Source: JARRQJ01 sp963810615
Lineage (GTDB): Bacteria > Pseudomonadota > Gammaproteobacteria > DRLM01
Assembly: GCA_963810615.1 (NCBI GenBank)
Contig: CAWEOA010000001.1
Location: 1-64,000, forward strand
DNA length: 64,000 bases
Reading direction: 5' to 3'
The translations under genes and the position numbers were made by a program. Each line of letters opens with the position of its first letter. The stretch's first letter is position 1. The notes under the pieces are model-generated. The model was not told the origin of the DNA. It ran no database searches and worked only from the letters and a program-made list of their open reading frames with translations. This document shows, piece after piece, positions 16,536 through 26,471 of the stretch.

Positions 16536-17225
16536 CTAGGCGTGGGTATGGGCGGCGTAGCGGGCCGAGGTCGGGGCGGGCAGTGCCTTGCGCCTGGCGT
16601 CGATGACGTTTTTCAAGGCGATGAGCAGACCCAGGCCGATGAAGGCGCCGGGCGGCAGGATGGCCAGCAGGAAACCGGGATAGTCATGGAAGACGGTGAG
16701 GGTCATCCACTTGGCACCGTCGCCGAACATCAATTGCGCCTGGGAGAACAGGGTGCCCTTGCCCAGCAGCTCGCGCATGGCGCCCAGGGCGACCAGCACC
16801 GCGGTGAAACCGACACCCATGAACAGGCCGTCCAGCGTCGAGGGCAGCGGCGCGTTTTTGGAGGCGAAGGCCTCGGCCCGCGCCAGGATGTTGCAGTTGG
16901 TGACGATGAGCGGGATGAAGATCCCCAGGATCAGATACAGTTCATGGAAATAGGCGTTCATCGCCAGTTCGATGGCGGTGACGATGGCGGCGATGAGCAT
17001 GACGAACACCGGTATGCGGATCTCGGACGTTACCTGATTGCGGATCAGGGACACGGTGAGGTTGGTAAGCACCAGGGTCAGGGTGGTGGCGATGCCCAGC
17101 CCCAGGGCGTTGATCACGGTGGAACTGACCGCCAGCAACGGACACAGGCCGAGGATCTGCACCAGGGCCGGGTTGTTGTGCCATAGGCCGTTGCGGATGA
17201 TGGTGCCGTATTCGTTGTCAGTCAT
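16536..17225 (-). CDS. rnfE: Rnf/Rsx complex integral membrane subunit E
   Basis: 229 residues with six predicted membrane helices and the paired motifs [20 protein letters not shown] and [20 protein letters not shown] typical of RnfA/RnfE. Together with RnfA it forms the inverted membrane pair that carries electrons across the bilayer and couples ferredoxin/NAD redox to ion movement. Its start overlaps the end of rnfG by 8 bases, so translation is coupled. Confidence 0.95.
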   Translation of the reverse strand: MTDNEYGTIIRNGLWHNNPALVQILGLCPLLAVSSTVINALGLGIATTLTLVLTNLTVSLIRNQVTSEIRIPVFVMLIAAIVTAIELAMNAYFHELYLILGIFIPLIVTNCNILARAEAFASKNAPLPSTLDGLFMGVGFTAVLVALGAMRELLGKGTLFSQAQLMFGDGAKWMTLTVFHDYPGFLLAILPPGAFIGLGLLIALKNVIDARRKALPAPTSARYAAHTHA

Positions 17226-17871
17226 GGGGAGGCGCCTCTGTCTTGGTCTTGGTCGCGGTCGGCGCGAACAGCGCGTCGCGGTGTTCCGAAAAGTATTTTA
17301 AGCTGTTATGCACGGCCTTGACCACCGCCCGTGGGGTGATGGTGGCGCCGGTGAATTGATCGAACATCCCGCCGTCTTTTTTGACATGCCATTCCTTGGC
17401 GTCGAGATTGGACAGGGAATGGCCGTTGAAGCTGGTAATCCAGTTGGATTTTTCAATCTCGATGTTATCCCCCAGCCCCGGGGTTTCCTGGCTAGACAAG
17501 ACCCGCACGCCTAGGACCGTACCGTCATAGGCGACGGCCACCAGCAGCTTGATGGCACCGCTGTAGCCGTCGGGGGCCACCGGCTCCATGACCAGTGCCA
17601 CCGGTTTTCCGTTCTTGCGCGCGCGATATACCGGAATGGGGTCGCGGCTGCCTAGCAGTGCCGGCGACACCACCGAGACGGTGTCGCTGTACAGATCGTT
17701 GTCGTAAGCCGATGCCGGGATCAGGGCCTGGATGCTGCGCAGCAGGAATTCCCGTTCCTCGGCGGCGATGCGCTCCGCGGTATTGTCGAAGGTGAAGGCG
17801 ATCAAGGCGGTGCCGACGATGGCGAACAGGCCCAGCAGCACCCCGGTCTTGAACATGTGTTTGACCAGCAT
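17218..17871 (-). CDS. rnfG: Rnf/Rsx complex subunit G, covalent FMN protein
   Basis: 217 residues starting at 17871, two bases after rnfD stops; a longer open frame upstream overlaps rnfD and is rejected. One N-terminal membrane helix (about 7-27, [20 protein letters not shown]) anchors a periplasmic FMN domain. The flavinylation motif is intact ([14 protein letters not shown]), where the second Thr of TGAT carries FMN by phosphoester linkage. It accepts electrons from other flavins of the complex. No flavin transferase ApbE gene is in this window. Confidence 0.95.
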   Translation of the reverse strand: MLVKHMFKTGVLLGLFAIVGTALIAFTFDNTAERIAAEEREFLLRSIQALIPASAYDNDLYSDTVSVVSPALLGSRDPIPVYRARKNGKPVALVMEPVAPDGYSGAIKLLVAVAYDGTVLGVRVLSSQETPGLGDNIEIEKSNWITSFNGHSLSNLDAKEWHVKKDGGMFDQFTGATITPRAVVKAVHNSLKYFSEHRDALFAPTATKTKTEAPPHD

Positions 17872-17873
17872 CG

Positions 17874-18914
17874 TCAGCGGTCCTTGCCGTGACCGAACAC
17901 CCGTGGTTGGGTGTAGTAGTCGATGGTGGGCGCGGCGATATTCATCAGCAGGACGGCGAAGGCCACCCCATCTGGATAACCGCCCCAGGTGCGGATGATG
18001 TAAGTCAACACGCCGATGCCCGCGCCGTAATACAAACGTCCCCGCGGCGTGGTGGCGGCGGTGACCGGATCGGTGGCGATGAAGAAGGCGCCGAGCATGG
18101 TGGCGCCGCCGAACAGGTGGAACAGCGGTGAGGTATGCAGCGCGGGATTCATGCCGTAAAAGATCAAGGCCATCACTGCCAGCGCGCCGAGCATGGCGGC
18201 GGGGATGTGCCAGCTGATGATGCGCTTGTAGAGCATCCACGCGCCGCCGGCGAGAAAGGCGATATTGACCGCTTCCCAACCCTTGCCGCCCAGGCTGCCA
18301 AATACCGAGCCGCCGGCGAGGATCTGTCCGACGCCGTGGTGCAACTTCAATTGCGTCTTCATGGTATCCAGCGGCGTGGCCATGCTCACCGCGTCGAAGT
18401 TCAGGCCGGCGGGCAATCCGCCGCCGAAGATCACCCGCAGGGTTTCCAGCCAGCCCAAGGGATGTTCATTGAGACTGAGTGGCGGCAGCCACGAGGTCAT
18501 CTCGCGCGGAAAGGAGATCAGGAGCATCACATAGCCGAGCATGGCCGGATTGAAGGGGTTGTAGCCCAGTCCTCCGAATAGTTGTTTGCCGACGACGATG
18601 GCGAACAATACGCCCAGCAGGGTCAACCACCATGGCGACAGAGGCGGCAAGGCCACGGCGAGCAGCATGGCGGTGATCACTGCGCTGCCGTCGCTGAGGA
18701 ACGGCGCGAGTGGCCGGTCGCGCAGCTTGAGCATCAGCGCCTCGCCGGCCAGTGCGACGCCGACGGCGAAGACGATGTTGATGATCACCCCCGGTCCGAA
18801 GAACCAGGCGCAGGCCGCGATACCCGGCACCAGGGCCAGCGCCACCCGCACCATGATGTGCGTGACGGTGATGGGCGCGTGGCCGTGGGGTGAACTGGGT
18901 GTCTGTAGCGGCAT
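17874..18914 (-). CDS. rnfD: Rnf/Rsx complex subunit D, covalent FMN membrane protein
   Basis: 346 residues with about nine or ten membrane helices. The conserved flavin-attachment motif appears as FDAVSMATPLDTMK, with the Thr of SMAT as FMN site. Other family segments are GGLGYNPFNPAMLGYVMLL and ATDPVTAATTPRGR. A 195-base gap with a palindromic repeat separates it from rnfC, unlike the overlaps elsewhere in the operon. Confidence 0.95.
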   Translation of the reverse strand: MPLQTPSSPHGHAPITVTHIMVRVALALVPGIAACAWFFGPGVIINIVFAVGVALAGEALMLKLRDRPLAPFLSDGSAVITAMLLAVALPPLSPWWLTLLGVLFAIVVGKQLFGGLGYNPFNPAMLGYVMLLISFPREMTSWLPPLSLNEHPLGWLETLRVIFGGGLPAGLNFDAVSMATPLDTMKTQLKLHHGVGQILAGGSVFGSLGGKGWEAVNIAFLAGGAWMLYKRIISWHIPAAMLGALAVMALIFYGMNPALHTSPLFHLFGGATMLGAFFIATDPVTAATTPRGRLYYGAGIGVLTYIIRTWGGYPDGVAFAVLLMNIAAPTIDYYTQPRVFGHGKDR

Positions 18915-18965
18915 AGAAGTATCTTAGAAGTCTTGGTTATTTTTCAAAATACCGGTTAACTCATT

Positions 18966-19045
18966 CCGTCATTCCGGCGACAGCCGGAATCCAGTGTCTT
19001 CGAAACTTTATATTTCCTGGACCCCGGCGTTCGCCGGGATGACGG
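18966..19045. repeat. GTCATTCCGG palindromic repeat inside the rnf operon
   Basis: Inverted repeat between rnfC and rnfD. The left arm CCGTCATTCCGGCG pairs with the right arm CGCCGGGATGACGG, and each arm contains a smaller hairpin (CCGGCGACAGCCGG; CCGGCGTTCGCCGG). A related copy is at 22077-22165. On RNA it would form a long double hairpin that could alter the ratio of RnfABC to RnfDGE by stability or attenuation. Confidence 0.75.
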
Positions 19046-19109
19046 ACAAATTAATTCTTTCCTTGTTAAATAGCGCATGCGATCCTTGGGTATTTGCGGT
19101 GCTTAATTA

Positions 19110-20681
19110 TTAGTCGCCTTCGGTTTCGCCGCCGCTCCCACTCTCGCGCTTGACGCGCGCCCGTTCCAGGGCGGCGAGGATGGCGGCCTTCTTCTCCGAT
19201 TTTTCCGCGTCGACTTTGTCCGCTGCGGGTTCGGCGGGTTGTTGCAGTTCGCTCTTCTTTTTGTGCAGTCGTGAAGCGCGTTCGGCCTTTTCCCGATCCA
19301 GGCGCTGCTGGCGGAAGTCGTGGCGCTTGCGTGCCAGTTCGGCCTTGTCCTTTTCCCGTTCCTGGGCCCAGATCTCCGCCTTGGCGAAGCGATAGTATTG
19401 CACCAGCGGAATGTGGCTGGGGCATACATAGGAACAACAGCCGCACTCGATGCAGTCGAACAGATTGTATTCCTGGATGCGGTGGAAGTCCTTGGCGTGG
19501 GCATACCAATACAGTTGTTGCGGCAACAGATTGACCGGGCAGGCGTCCATGCAGGCGCCGCAGCGTATGCAGGGCATGGCCGGCTGTGGCTTGGGGATGG
19601 TCGTCGCGGTGGTGGCCAGGACGCAATTGACGGTCTTCACCACCGGCGCGTTGACGGTGTGCAGGGCGAAGCCCATCATCGGCCCGCCGATGATCACTCT
19701 ATCGGTGTCACCCAGATCCACGTCGCACTCTTCCAGCAGGTCCAGTACCGAGGTGCCGAACAACACTTCCAGATTACGCGGTTGTTTGACACCGTCGCCG
19801 GTGATGGTGATATAGCGGGAGATCAGCGGTTCGCCGTGTTCGATGGCGCGGTACACCGCATAGGCGGTGCCGACGTTGTGCATGACGATGCCGATGTGGA
19901 GGGGCAGGCCGTTGCTGGGCACTTCCTTGCCGGTCACCACCTTGATGAGCTGTTTCTCGCTGCCCTGCGGATAGACGGTGGGCAGCAGGGCGACACGGAT
20001 ACCCGTCTCGTCGGCCATGGCCGCGCGCATGCTTTCATACGCCTCCGGCTTATTGTCTTCGATGGCAATGATGCATTCGCGGGCATGCAGGGCATGGCGC
20101 ATGATGTGCAGGCCGGCGATGATCTCCCGCGGCCGTTCGCGCATAAGTCTGTCGTCACAGGTGATATAGGGTTCGCATTCCACGCCGTTGAGAATCAGGG
20201 TGTCGATGCGCTTGTCGGTGCCCGGATTCAGCTTGATGAAGGAGGGGAAGCCCGCGCCGCCCAGGCCGACGATGCCCGCCTCGCGGATCATGTTGCGCAG
20301 ATGGCTGGGATCGATTTGCGTGTAGTCCTGTTTGGCCGAGCGTTCCACCCAGCGGTCCTCGCCGTCGCTGTCGATGACGATGCACGGCGCGCTGAGTCCG
20401 GAGGGATGGGGGACGGGATAATCGCCGATGTCGCTGACCGTGCCCGAGGTCGGGGCATGCAGGGCGGCGCTCACATAGCCCTCGGCATGGGCGATCACCT
20501 GGCCCTTCAAAACCTGCTCGCCGATCTGCACCGCCGGTTTCGCCGCCTCGCCGATATGCTGGTGCAGAGGCAGGATCAGACGTTTCGGCAGGCGTGCGGG
20601 CCGTGTCGCCTGCTGGTTGGATTCGGTTTTATGCTGCGGCGGGTGCACGCCGCCGTTGAATGTCCACAGCGGCGCGCTCAC
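19110..20681 (-). CDS. rnfC: Rnf/Rsx complex subunit C, NADH-binding iron-sulfur protein
   Basis: 523 residues from a GTG at 20681 that overlaps the rnfB stop by four bases (GTGA); the protein then begins [17 protein letters not shown] as in the family. The FMN/NADH-binding core has [16 protein letters not shown] and [18 protein letters not shown]. Two [4Fe-4S] motifs follow at about 370-425 ([12 protein letters not shown] and [12 protein letters not shown]). The last 85 residues are a charged coiled coil ending in a Lys/Glu-rich tail, shorter than the repeat-rich enterobacterial RnfC tail. A longer frame upstream of the GTG is spurious. Confidence 0.95.
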   Translation of the reverse strand: MSAPLWTFNGGVHPPQHKTESNQQATRPARLPKRLILPLHQHIGEAAKPAVQIGEQVLKGQVIAHAEGYVSAALHAPTSGTVSDIGDYPVPHPSGLSAPCIVIDSDGEDRWVERSAKQDYTQIDPSHLRNMIREAGIVGLGGAGFPSFIKLNPGTDKRIDTLILNGVECEPYITCDDRLMRERPREIIAGLHIMRHALHARECIIAIEDNKPEAYESMRAAMADETGIRVALLPTVYPQGSEKQLIKVVTGKEVPSNGLPLHIGIVMHNVGTAYAVYRAIEHGEPLISRYITITGDGVKQPRNLEVLFGTSVLDLLEECDVDLGDTDRVIIGGPMMGFALHTVNAPVVKTVNCVLATTATTIPKPQPAMPCIRCGACMDACPVNLLPQQLYWYAHAKDFHRIQEYNLFDCIECGCCSYVCPSHIPLVQYYRFAKAEIWAQEREKDKAELARKRHDFRQQRLDREKAERASRLHKKKSELQQPAEPAADKVDAEKSEKKAAILAALERARVKRESGSGGETEGD

Positions 20682-21259
20682 GCCTGTTGTCTCAGCTTGT
20701 CGGTTTGCGGTGCGGCGTCGAGCTGTTCGGCAGGGGACGGCCATTTCCAGGAGGCGATGCCCTGCTTGACCTCGACCATGGTGATGCAATCCACCGGACA
20801 GGGGGCCACGCACAGCTCGCAGCCGGTGCATTCCTGGGCGATGACGGTATGCATCTGCTTGGCCGCGCCGAGGATGGCATCCACCGGGCAGGCCTGGATG
20901 CACAGAGTGCAGCCGATACAGGTGGCTTCGTCGATGATGGCCACGGTGGGCGCGGATTTTTCCTCGCCGTGCTCGGCGCTGAGCGGCTTGGGTTCCACGC
21001 CCAGCAACTCAGCCAGGGCACGGATGCCCGCTTCGCCGCCGGGCGGGCATTGATTGATGTCCGCCTCGCCCTTGGCGATGGCCTCGGCATAGGGACGGCA
21101 ACCGGGAAAGCTGCACTGGCCGCACTGGGTCTGAGGCAGGACTGCGTCGATTTTGTCCACCAGCGGATCGCCCTCCACCTTGAAGCGGATCGCGGCGAAG
21201 CCCAGCACCAGTCCGAAGACAAGCGCCAACACCGCCAGTGCGATAATCGCCTCGAGCAT
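20678..21259 (-). CDS. rnfB: Rnf/Rsx complex subunit B, ferredoxin-like protein
   Basis: 193 residues. An N-terminal membrane helix (about 3-25) is followed by a four-Cys cluster domain ([17 protein letters not shown]) and two ferredoxin [4Fe-4S] motifs, [16 protein letters not shown] and [16 protein letters not shown]. It is the entry point for electrons from soluble ferredoxin. rnfA ends four bases before its start. Confidence 0.96.
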   Translation of the reverse strand: MLEAIIALAVLALVFGLVLGFAAIRFKVEGDPLVDKIDAVLPQTQCGQCSFPGCRPYAEAIAKGEADINQCPPGGEAGIRALAELLGVEPKPLSAEHGEEKSAPTVAIIDEATCIGCTLCIQACPVDAILGAAKQMHTVIAQECTGCELCVAPCPVDCITMVEVKQGIASWKWPSPAEQLDAAPQTDKLRQQA

Positions 21260-21263
21260 GCGC

Positions 21264-21845
21264 CTATCCCTTCACCAGGCCGGAGAAGCCCATGAAGGCC
21301 ATGGACATCAGCCCGGCGGTGATCAGGCCGATGGCCGGACCGCGGAACGGCACCGGGACGTCGGCGGCGGCGATGCGCTCGCGCATGGCGGCGAACAGGA
21401 TCAGCACCAGGGAGAAACCGATGGCGGCGCCGAAGCCGTAAATCGCCGATTGCAGGAAGCTGTGCTGCTCCTGGACATTGAGCAGGGCCACGCCCAGTAC
21501 CGCGCAGTTGGTGGTGATCAGCGGCAGGTAGATGCCCAGCACCTGATAGAGCAGCGGGCTGGACTTGCGGATCACCATCTCGGTGAACTGCACCACCACC
21601 GCGATCACCAGGATGAAGGTGATGGTGCGCAGGTATTCCAGGTGCAGGGGCGCCAGCAGGTACTGGTTGGCGAGGTAACTGGAGACCGAGGACAGGGTCA
21701 GCACGAAGGTGGTGGCCAGCGCCATGCCGGTGGCGGTCTCCAGTTTGCGCGATACGCCCATGAAGGGGCACAGCCCGAGAAACTTCACCAGCACGAAGTT
21801 GTTCACCAGGACGGTGCTGACCAGCAATAAGGCATACTCAGTCAT
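21264..21845 (-). CDS. rnfA: Rnf/Rsx complex integral membrane subunit A
   Basis: 193 residues with six membrane helices, first gene of the rnfABCDGE-nth operon. Typical motifs are [20 protein letters not shown] and [20 protein letters not shown]. It pairs with RnfE in the membrane. In proteobacteria the complex either drives ferredoxin reduction, for example for nitrogenase, or keeps SoxR reduced; which applies here is not visible. Confidence 0.96.
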   Translation of the reverse strand: MTEYALLLVSTVLVNNFVLVKFLGLCPFMGVSRKLETATGMALATTFVLTLSSVSSYLANQYLLAPLHLEYLRTITFILVIAVVVQFTEMVIRKSSPLLYQVLGIYLPLITTNCAVLGVALLNVQEQHSFLQSAIYGFGAAIGFSLVLILFAAMRERIAAADVPVPFRGPAIGLITAGLMSMAFMGFSGLVKG

Positions 21846-22204
21846 GGGGTGCTCTCTCGCTCATGAGGAATTCAAGCATGCGAAACGGCCCGCCGTAAGC
21901 GGCAAGCCCTGCATTGGCAACGCGCTATTGTAACCCCTTCGCCCGCTACCATGATGTTGTCGTTAACTAATTTTAGGTGGCGCTATGATAAAGCGTCCGG
22001 TGTCCCGTATGCGAATATCGGTTTCTTATAAGGTAAGACGGCGTTGTTATTTAGTAATGGTAAATAAATCCTTTGATGTCATTCCGGTGTACGCCGGAAT
22101 TCAGTAACTCTCTGAATTAAAGGCACTGGATTCCGGATCTCCGCTACGCTGCATCCGGAATGACGAATCACTCAGAGCTACAGAAGAGGCTTTCGATATG
22201 GTGG
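21846..22204. other. intergenic region between metG and rnfA
   Basis: This 359-base region holds the palindromic repeat at 22077-22165 and an AT-rich stretch at about 21960-22075 that probably contains the rnf promoter on the minus strand. No gene is seen. Confidence 0.45.
22077..22165. repeat. GTCATTCCGG palindromic repeat between metG and rnfA
   Basis: Second copy of the element at 18966-19045: left arm TGTCATTCCGGTGTACGCCG, right arm ending CATCCGGAATGACG. It lies just downstream of metG and upstream of rnfA, both on the minus strand. Confidence 0.75.
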
Positions 22205-24277
22205 TCATTTCACCTTCATGCCCGCTTGCGCGCCGCTGTCGGGGCTGAGCAGCCAGATCTCTTTGCCGCCGGGGCCGGCGGCCAGCACCATGCCCTCCGA
22301 CAGGCCGAACTTCATTTTGCGCGGCGCCAGATTGGCTACCACCACCGTGAGCCGGTCCTGCAATTGCTCGGGGTCGTAGGCCGATTTGATGCCGGCGAAC
22401 ACGGTGCGCGGCTGGTCTTCACCGAGATCGAGGGTGAGCTTCAGCAATTTGTCCGCGCCTTCTACATGTTCGGCCTGGACGATGCGGGCGATGCGCATAT
22501 CGATCTTGGTGAAGTCGTCGATGGTGATGGTGGGGGCGATTTCCATTTTCTTCTCCGTGTGGACTTGATGCTCGCCGTGACGCTGCCGCGACGGGGCCGG
22601 CGTGGGCGCCAGGCTCTCGCGGTTGGCGGCGACCAGGGCCTCGATCTGTTTGGGGTCGATGCGGGTCATGAGGTGTTGATAAGGTTTGATGTCAGTGAGC
22701 GGTTTGGTGACGTCGTTCCAAACTAGCGGTGTCGTCATTCCAAATAATTTTGCAGCATGCTCGGCTGTATTCGGAATTATAGGTGCTAAGTAATAAGTGA
22801 TGATTCGGAATGCATCAATACAATCTGAACAAACAGCATGAAGCGTCTGTCGATTTTCTTCCGTAGAAACATCTTTTGCTAATTCCCAAGGCTTAGCCTT
22901 GTCCCAGCGCTGATTTATTACGTCGGCGATGCGCATTACTTCGCGTACTACTTTGCTGTAGTCGCGTTGATCATAGAATGCCTTTATTTCATTTTCTGAT
23001 CCTATAGCGATCCCCGTAGAATAAAAAGATGTTGTGTCATTGAGGTCTATAGGCGCTAAACGACCATCGAAATGTTTAGTGATAAACCCGGCAGCCCTGC
23101 TGGCGATATTTATATACTTTCCAATGAGATCACTATTCACGCGTGCCACGAAATCGTCGAAGCTGAGATCGATGTCCTCCATGGTGCCGTTGAGCTTGGC
23201 GGCGAAGTAATAGCGCAGCCATTCCGGATTCAGACCCTGTTGCAAATAACTCTCGGCGGTGATGAAGGTGCCGCGCGACTTGGACATCTTCTGGCCGTCC
23301 ACGGTGAGAAAGCCGTGGGCGGAGATTTTGGTCGGGGTGCGGTAGCCGGCGGCGTCCAGCATGGCCGGCCAGAACAGGGCGTGGAAGTAGAGGATGTCCT
23401 TGCCGATGAAGTGATGCAGTTCTGTCTCGGAATCCTTTTTCCAGAAGGCATCGAAGTCCATGCCCTTTTTGTCGCACAGATTCTTGAAGCTGCCCATGTA
23501 GCCGATCGGCGCATCCAGCCACACGTAAAAATACTTGCCGGGTGCCCCGGGGATCTCGAAGCCGAAATAGGGCGCGTCGCGGGAGATGTCCCAGTCGCTG
23601 AGCCCGGACTCGAACCATTCGCCCATCTTGTTGGCGGCCTCGGGCTGCAAGCGGCCGGAGCGGGTCCAGTCTTTCAGAAATTCGGACTGGGCGCCCAGCT
23701 TGAAAAAGTAATGCTCCGATTGCCTGCGCACCGGTGCCGCGCCGGAGACGGCGGAATAGGGATTGATCAGATCGGTGGGCGCATAAGTGGTGCCGCACAC
23801 CTCGCAGGAATCGCCGTACTGGTCCTTGGCGTGGCACTTGGGGCACTCGCCCTTGATGAAGCGGTCCGGCAGGAACATCTCCTTTACCGGATCGTAGAAC
23901 TGCTCGATGGTGCGCGCCTCTATGAGTCCCGCCAGTTTGAGCTTGGTGTAGATATCCTCGGCGTACTGGCGGGTCTCGGCGGAATGGGTCGAGTAGTAAT
24001 TGTCGAAGTCGATGTGAAAACCGGCGAAGTCGCGCTGGTGCTCACCGCTGATGCGTGCGATCAACTGTTCCGGGCTGATGCCCTCCTTCTCGGCGCGCAG
24101 CATGATAGGCGTGCCGTGGGTGTCATCCGCGCACACGTAATAGCACTCGTGGCCCTGCATCTTCTGGAAACGCACCCAGATGTCGGTCTGGATGTATTCC
24201 ACCATGTGGCCGAGGTGGATGGGGCCGTTGGCGTAGGGCAGGGCGCTGGTGACGAGGATTTTTCGAGTCTGTTTCAT
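22205..24277 (-). CDS. metG: methionyl-tRNA synthetase
   Basis: Charges tRNA-Met in the cytoplasm. 690 residues, long form with a C-terminal tRNA-binding (EMAP/Trbp111) domain (about 580-690, [20 protein letters not shown]). The class I HIGH motif is HLGHM (about 21-25) and KMSKS is intact in [13 protein letters not shown]. The zinc knuckle has [17 protein letters not shown]. Odd feature: a segment coding for about residues 380-519, in the anticodon-binding helical domain, is AT-rich and uses different codons from the rest although the frame is intact. The neighbour apbC is divergent, as in many gammaproteobacteria. Confidence 0.97.
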   Translation of the reverse strand: MKQTRKILVTSALPYANGPIHLGHMVEYIQTDIWVRFQKMQGHECYYVCADDTHGTPIMLRAEKEGISPEQLIARISGEHQRDFAGFHIDFDNYYSTHSAETRQYAEDIYTKLKLAGLIEARTIEQFYDPVKEMFLPDRFIKGECPKCHAKDQYGDSCEVCGTTYAPTDLINPYSAVSGAAPVRRQSEHYFFKLGAQSEFLKDWTRSGRLQPEAANKMGEWFESGLSDWDISRDAPYFGFEIPGAPGKYFYVWLDAPIGYMGSFKNLCDKKGMDFDAFWKKDSETELHHFIGKDILYFHALFWPAMLDAAGYRTPTKISAHGFLTVDGQKMSKSRGTFITAESYLQQGLNPEWLRYYFAAKLNGTMEDIDLSFDDFVARVNSDLIGKYINIASRAAGFITKHFDGRLAPIDLNDTTSFYSTGIAIGSENEIKAFYDQRDYSKVVREVMRIADVINQRWDKAKPWELAKDVSTEENRQTLHAVCSDCIDAFRIITYYLAPIIPNTAEHAAKLFGMTTPLVWNDVTKPLTDIKPYQHLMTRIDPKQIEALVAANRESLAPTPAPSRQRHGEHQVHTEKKMEIAPTITIDDFTKIDMRIARIVQAEHVEGADKLLKLTLDLGEDQPRTVFAGIKSAYDPEQLQDRLTVVVANLAPRKMKFGLSEGMVLAAGPGGKEIWLLSPDSGAQAGMKVK

Positions 24278-24474
24278 TTGGGGTTACAACCGCTTTTAGC
24301 AAGTGTAAGACATTGAGGGGCTGGGATTATAATACGTTGAGGGTCGAGTTCGAGGTTTTTTTGCGTGGAATGGTGCTCCGACCGTCCGGGCGGGGCGTGA
24401 GCGGCAGATAATCGTGTAAAATACCCTCCTTTTTCAGCGGGGGAGATCCCCGCGTAGAGCAGGCGGAAGGCATT

Positions 24475-25566
24475 ATGGCTGAGTTATCGCAGTTGCAGAT
24501 TGAGGTTGCGCTCAAAGGTTTTATCGATCCCTACATGAAGCAGGATCTGGTGGCGGCCAAGGCGGTGAAGAATATCGCCGTGGCCGGCGGCGAGGTGACG
24601 GTGGATGTGGTGCTGGGTTATCCGGCCAAGGGCTTTGCCGATCAGGTGGCCGCCGAACTGCGCGAGCGGGTGCAGGCCGTTGACGGTGTGAGTGCGGCGA
24701 CGGTCAATGTGTCGTGGGAGATCACCACCCACTCGGTGCAAAAGGGGGTGACCCCGCTCAAGCAGGTGAAAAACGTCATCGCCGTGGCCTCGGGCAAGGG
24801 CGGCGTCGGTAAGTCCACTACCGCGGTGAATCTGGCCCTGGCCCTGGCGGCGGAGGGGGCCAAGGTCGGCATCCTGGATGCGGATATCTACGGTCCCAGT
24901 CAGCCGCGCATGCTGGGTGCGCAACAGCGCCCGGAGAGCCGGGACGGCAAATCTATGGAGCCGGTCATGGCTCACGGTCTGCAATCCATGTCCGTGGGTT
25001 ATCTGATCGATGAAGAGGCCCCCATGATCTGGCGCGGCCCCATGGTGACCCAGGCCCTGCAACAGTTGCTGGGTGAAACCAACTGGCACGACATCGATTA
25101 TCTGGTGGTGGATTTGCCGCCGGGCACCGGCGATATTCAGTTGACCCTGGCGCAGAAGATTCCGGTGAGCGGTGCGGTGATCGTCACCACGCCCCAGGAC
25201 ATCGCTCTGCTGGATGCGCGCAAGGGCCTCAAGATGTTCGAGAAGGTGGAGGTGCCGGTACTGGGGATCGTGGAAAACATGAGCATCCACATCTGCAGTC
25301 AATGCGGCCATGCCGAGCATATCTTCGGTTCCGGCGGCGGCGAGAGCATGGCCAAGCAGTACGACGTAGCCTTCCTGGGGGCCCTGCCCCTGGACATCCA
25401 GATCCGCGAGGATGCCGACGGCGGGCGGCCCAGCGTGGTAGCGGACCCGGACGGCGCCGTGGCCAAGATCTATCGCGACATCGCCCGGCGGGTGGCCGCG
25501 GCCCTGGCCTTGCGGGCCCGGGACTTTACCCATAAATTCCCCAACATCGTGATTCAAAATACCTGA
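24475..25566 (+). CDS. apbC: iron-sulfur cluster carrier ATPase (Mrp/ApbC)
   Basis: 363 residues. The N-terminal MIP18/DUF59 domain (about 1-85) is followed by a MinD-like P-loop ATPase with the deviant Walker [20 protein letters not shown]. The metal-binding CxxC (ICSQCGH) near residue 270 holds a bridging [4Fe-4S] cluster between two subunits in characterised members. It delivers clusters to target enzymes. It is divergent from metG, and dcd follows after 37 bases, the usual gammaproteobacterial order. Confidence 0.95.
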   Translation: MAELSQLQIEVALKGFIDPYMKQDLVAAKAVKNIAVAGGEVTVDVVLGYPAKGFADQVAAELRERVQAVDGVSAATVNVSWEITTHSVQKGVTPLKQVKNVIAVASGKGGVGKSTTAVNLALALAAEGAKVGILDADIYGPSQPRMLGAQQRPESRDGKSMEPVMAHGLQSMSVGYLIDEEAPMIWRGPMVTQALQQLLGETNWHDIDYLVVDLPPGTGDIQLTLAQKIPVSGAVIVTTPQDIALLDARKGLKMFEKVEVPVLGIVENMSIHICSQCGHAEHIFGSGGGESMAKQYDVAFLGALPLDIQIREDADGGRPSVVADPDGAVAKIYRDIARRVAAALALRARDFTHKFPNIVIQNT

Positions 25567-25603
25567 GCCGTCAGCGGTCGGCTATTTATATAGAAAGGCG
25601 GTT

Positions 25604-26170
25604 ATGAGCATCAAGTCGGACAAATGGATACGGCGCATGGCGGGGGAGTGCGGCATGATAGAGCCGTTCGAGCCGCGGCAGGTGAGGGAAAACAAGGGGG
25701 AGAAGGTGATCTCTTTCGGCACGTCGAGTTACGGCTACGATATCCGCTGCGCCGACGAATTCAAGATCTTCACCAACATCAATTCGGCCATCGTCGATCC
25801 CAAGAATTTCGACGCCAACAGCTTCGTCGACATCAAATCCGACGTGTGCATCATCCCGCCCAATTCCTTCGCCCTGGCGCGTACCGTGGAATACTTCCGC
25901 ATCCCGCGCAGCGTGCTCACCATCTGCCTGGGCAAATCCACTTACGCGCGCTGTGGCATCATCGTCAATGTCACGCCCTTGGAGCCGGAGTGGGAAGGCC
26001 ACGTCACCCTGGAGTTTTCCAACACCACGCCACTGCCCGCCAAGATCTACGCCAATGAGGGCGTCGCCCAGGTGATCTTCCTGGAGTCCGATGAGGTGTG
26101 CGAGACATCCTACGGCGATCGCGGCGGCAAATATCAGGGGCAGCGAGGCGTCACCCTGCCTAAAACTTGA
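25604..26170 (+). CDS. dcd: dCTP deaminase
   Basis: Converts dCTP to dUTP for thymidylate synthesis. 188 residues, matching the E. coli-type trimeric enzyme. Key segments are [20 protein letters not shown] and [20 protein letters not shown]; the catalytic Glu is in [15 protein letters not shown]. It probably shares a transcript with apbC. Confidence 0.97.
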   Translation: MSIKSDKWIRRMAGECGMIEPFEPRQVRENKGEKVISFGTSSYGYDIRCADEFKIFTNINSAIVDPKNFDANSFVDIKSDVCIIPPNSFALARTVEYFRIPRSVLTICLGKSTYARCGIIVNVTPLEPEWEGHVTLEFSNTTPLPAKIYANEGVAQVIFLESDEVCETSYGDRGGKYQGQRGVTLPKT

Positions 26171-26369
26171 TAATTAACATTATGTTACAATGAATGACCG
26201 GTTTTGGTTTCCCGGCTGTCGACAATCACTGACTGGGCCGAGATTTCTTAACTGAAAATTTCCTTACCTTTGTTAGTGGCGGGGGCGGGGGTATAGTCTG
26301 AACGATAGCACTTGTGATCTGTCTGATTCTCTAGTGTTTAAGCTACGGGTTCATATAGGAATTTCCAGG
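26171..26369. other. upstream region of the surface-protein cluster
   Basis: No gene is seen. The base composition changes here from the GC-rich dcd gene to an AT-richer leader with a G-run at about 26280-26292. The promoter of the following lipoprotein gene should lie here, but no clear hexamer pair was found. Confidence 0.35.
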
Positions 26370-26471
26370 ATGTCTACGCCTGCGACACAGGCCGAGCCGC
26401 CGTCGCGGCTAAGTAGCGGGTTAATGGCAGGGTTCGATATGCAGATAGTTAAGGTGCTCAGCAGGACATAA
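26370..26471 (+). CDS. possible 33-residue leader peptide coupled to the next gene
   Basis: ATG at 26370 opens a 33-codon frame (begins MSTPATQAEPPSRLSSG) that ends with TAA at 26469-26471, sharing its last A with the ATG of the following lipoprotein gene. Such TAATG overlaps often couple translation. The peptide has no recognised family, and the purine-rich sequence before its start is weak, so it may not be translated. Confidence 0.3.
   Translation: MSTPATQAEPPSRLSSGLMAGFDMQIVKVLSRT

Noticed and set aside
19320..21053. 577-codon plus-strand frame across rnfC and rnfB
   Set aside because: It is antisense to two well-recognised rnf genes and has the composition typical of a shadow frame.
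23072..24316. 414-codon plus-strand frame within metG
   Set aside because: It is antisense to metG and also crosses the metG promoter; no recognisable domain.
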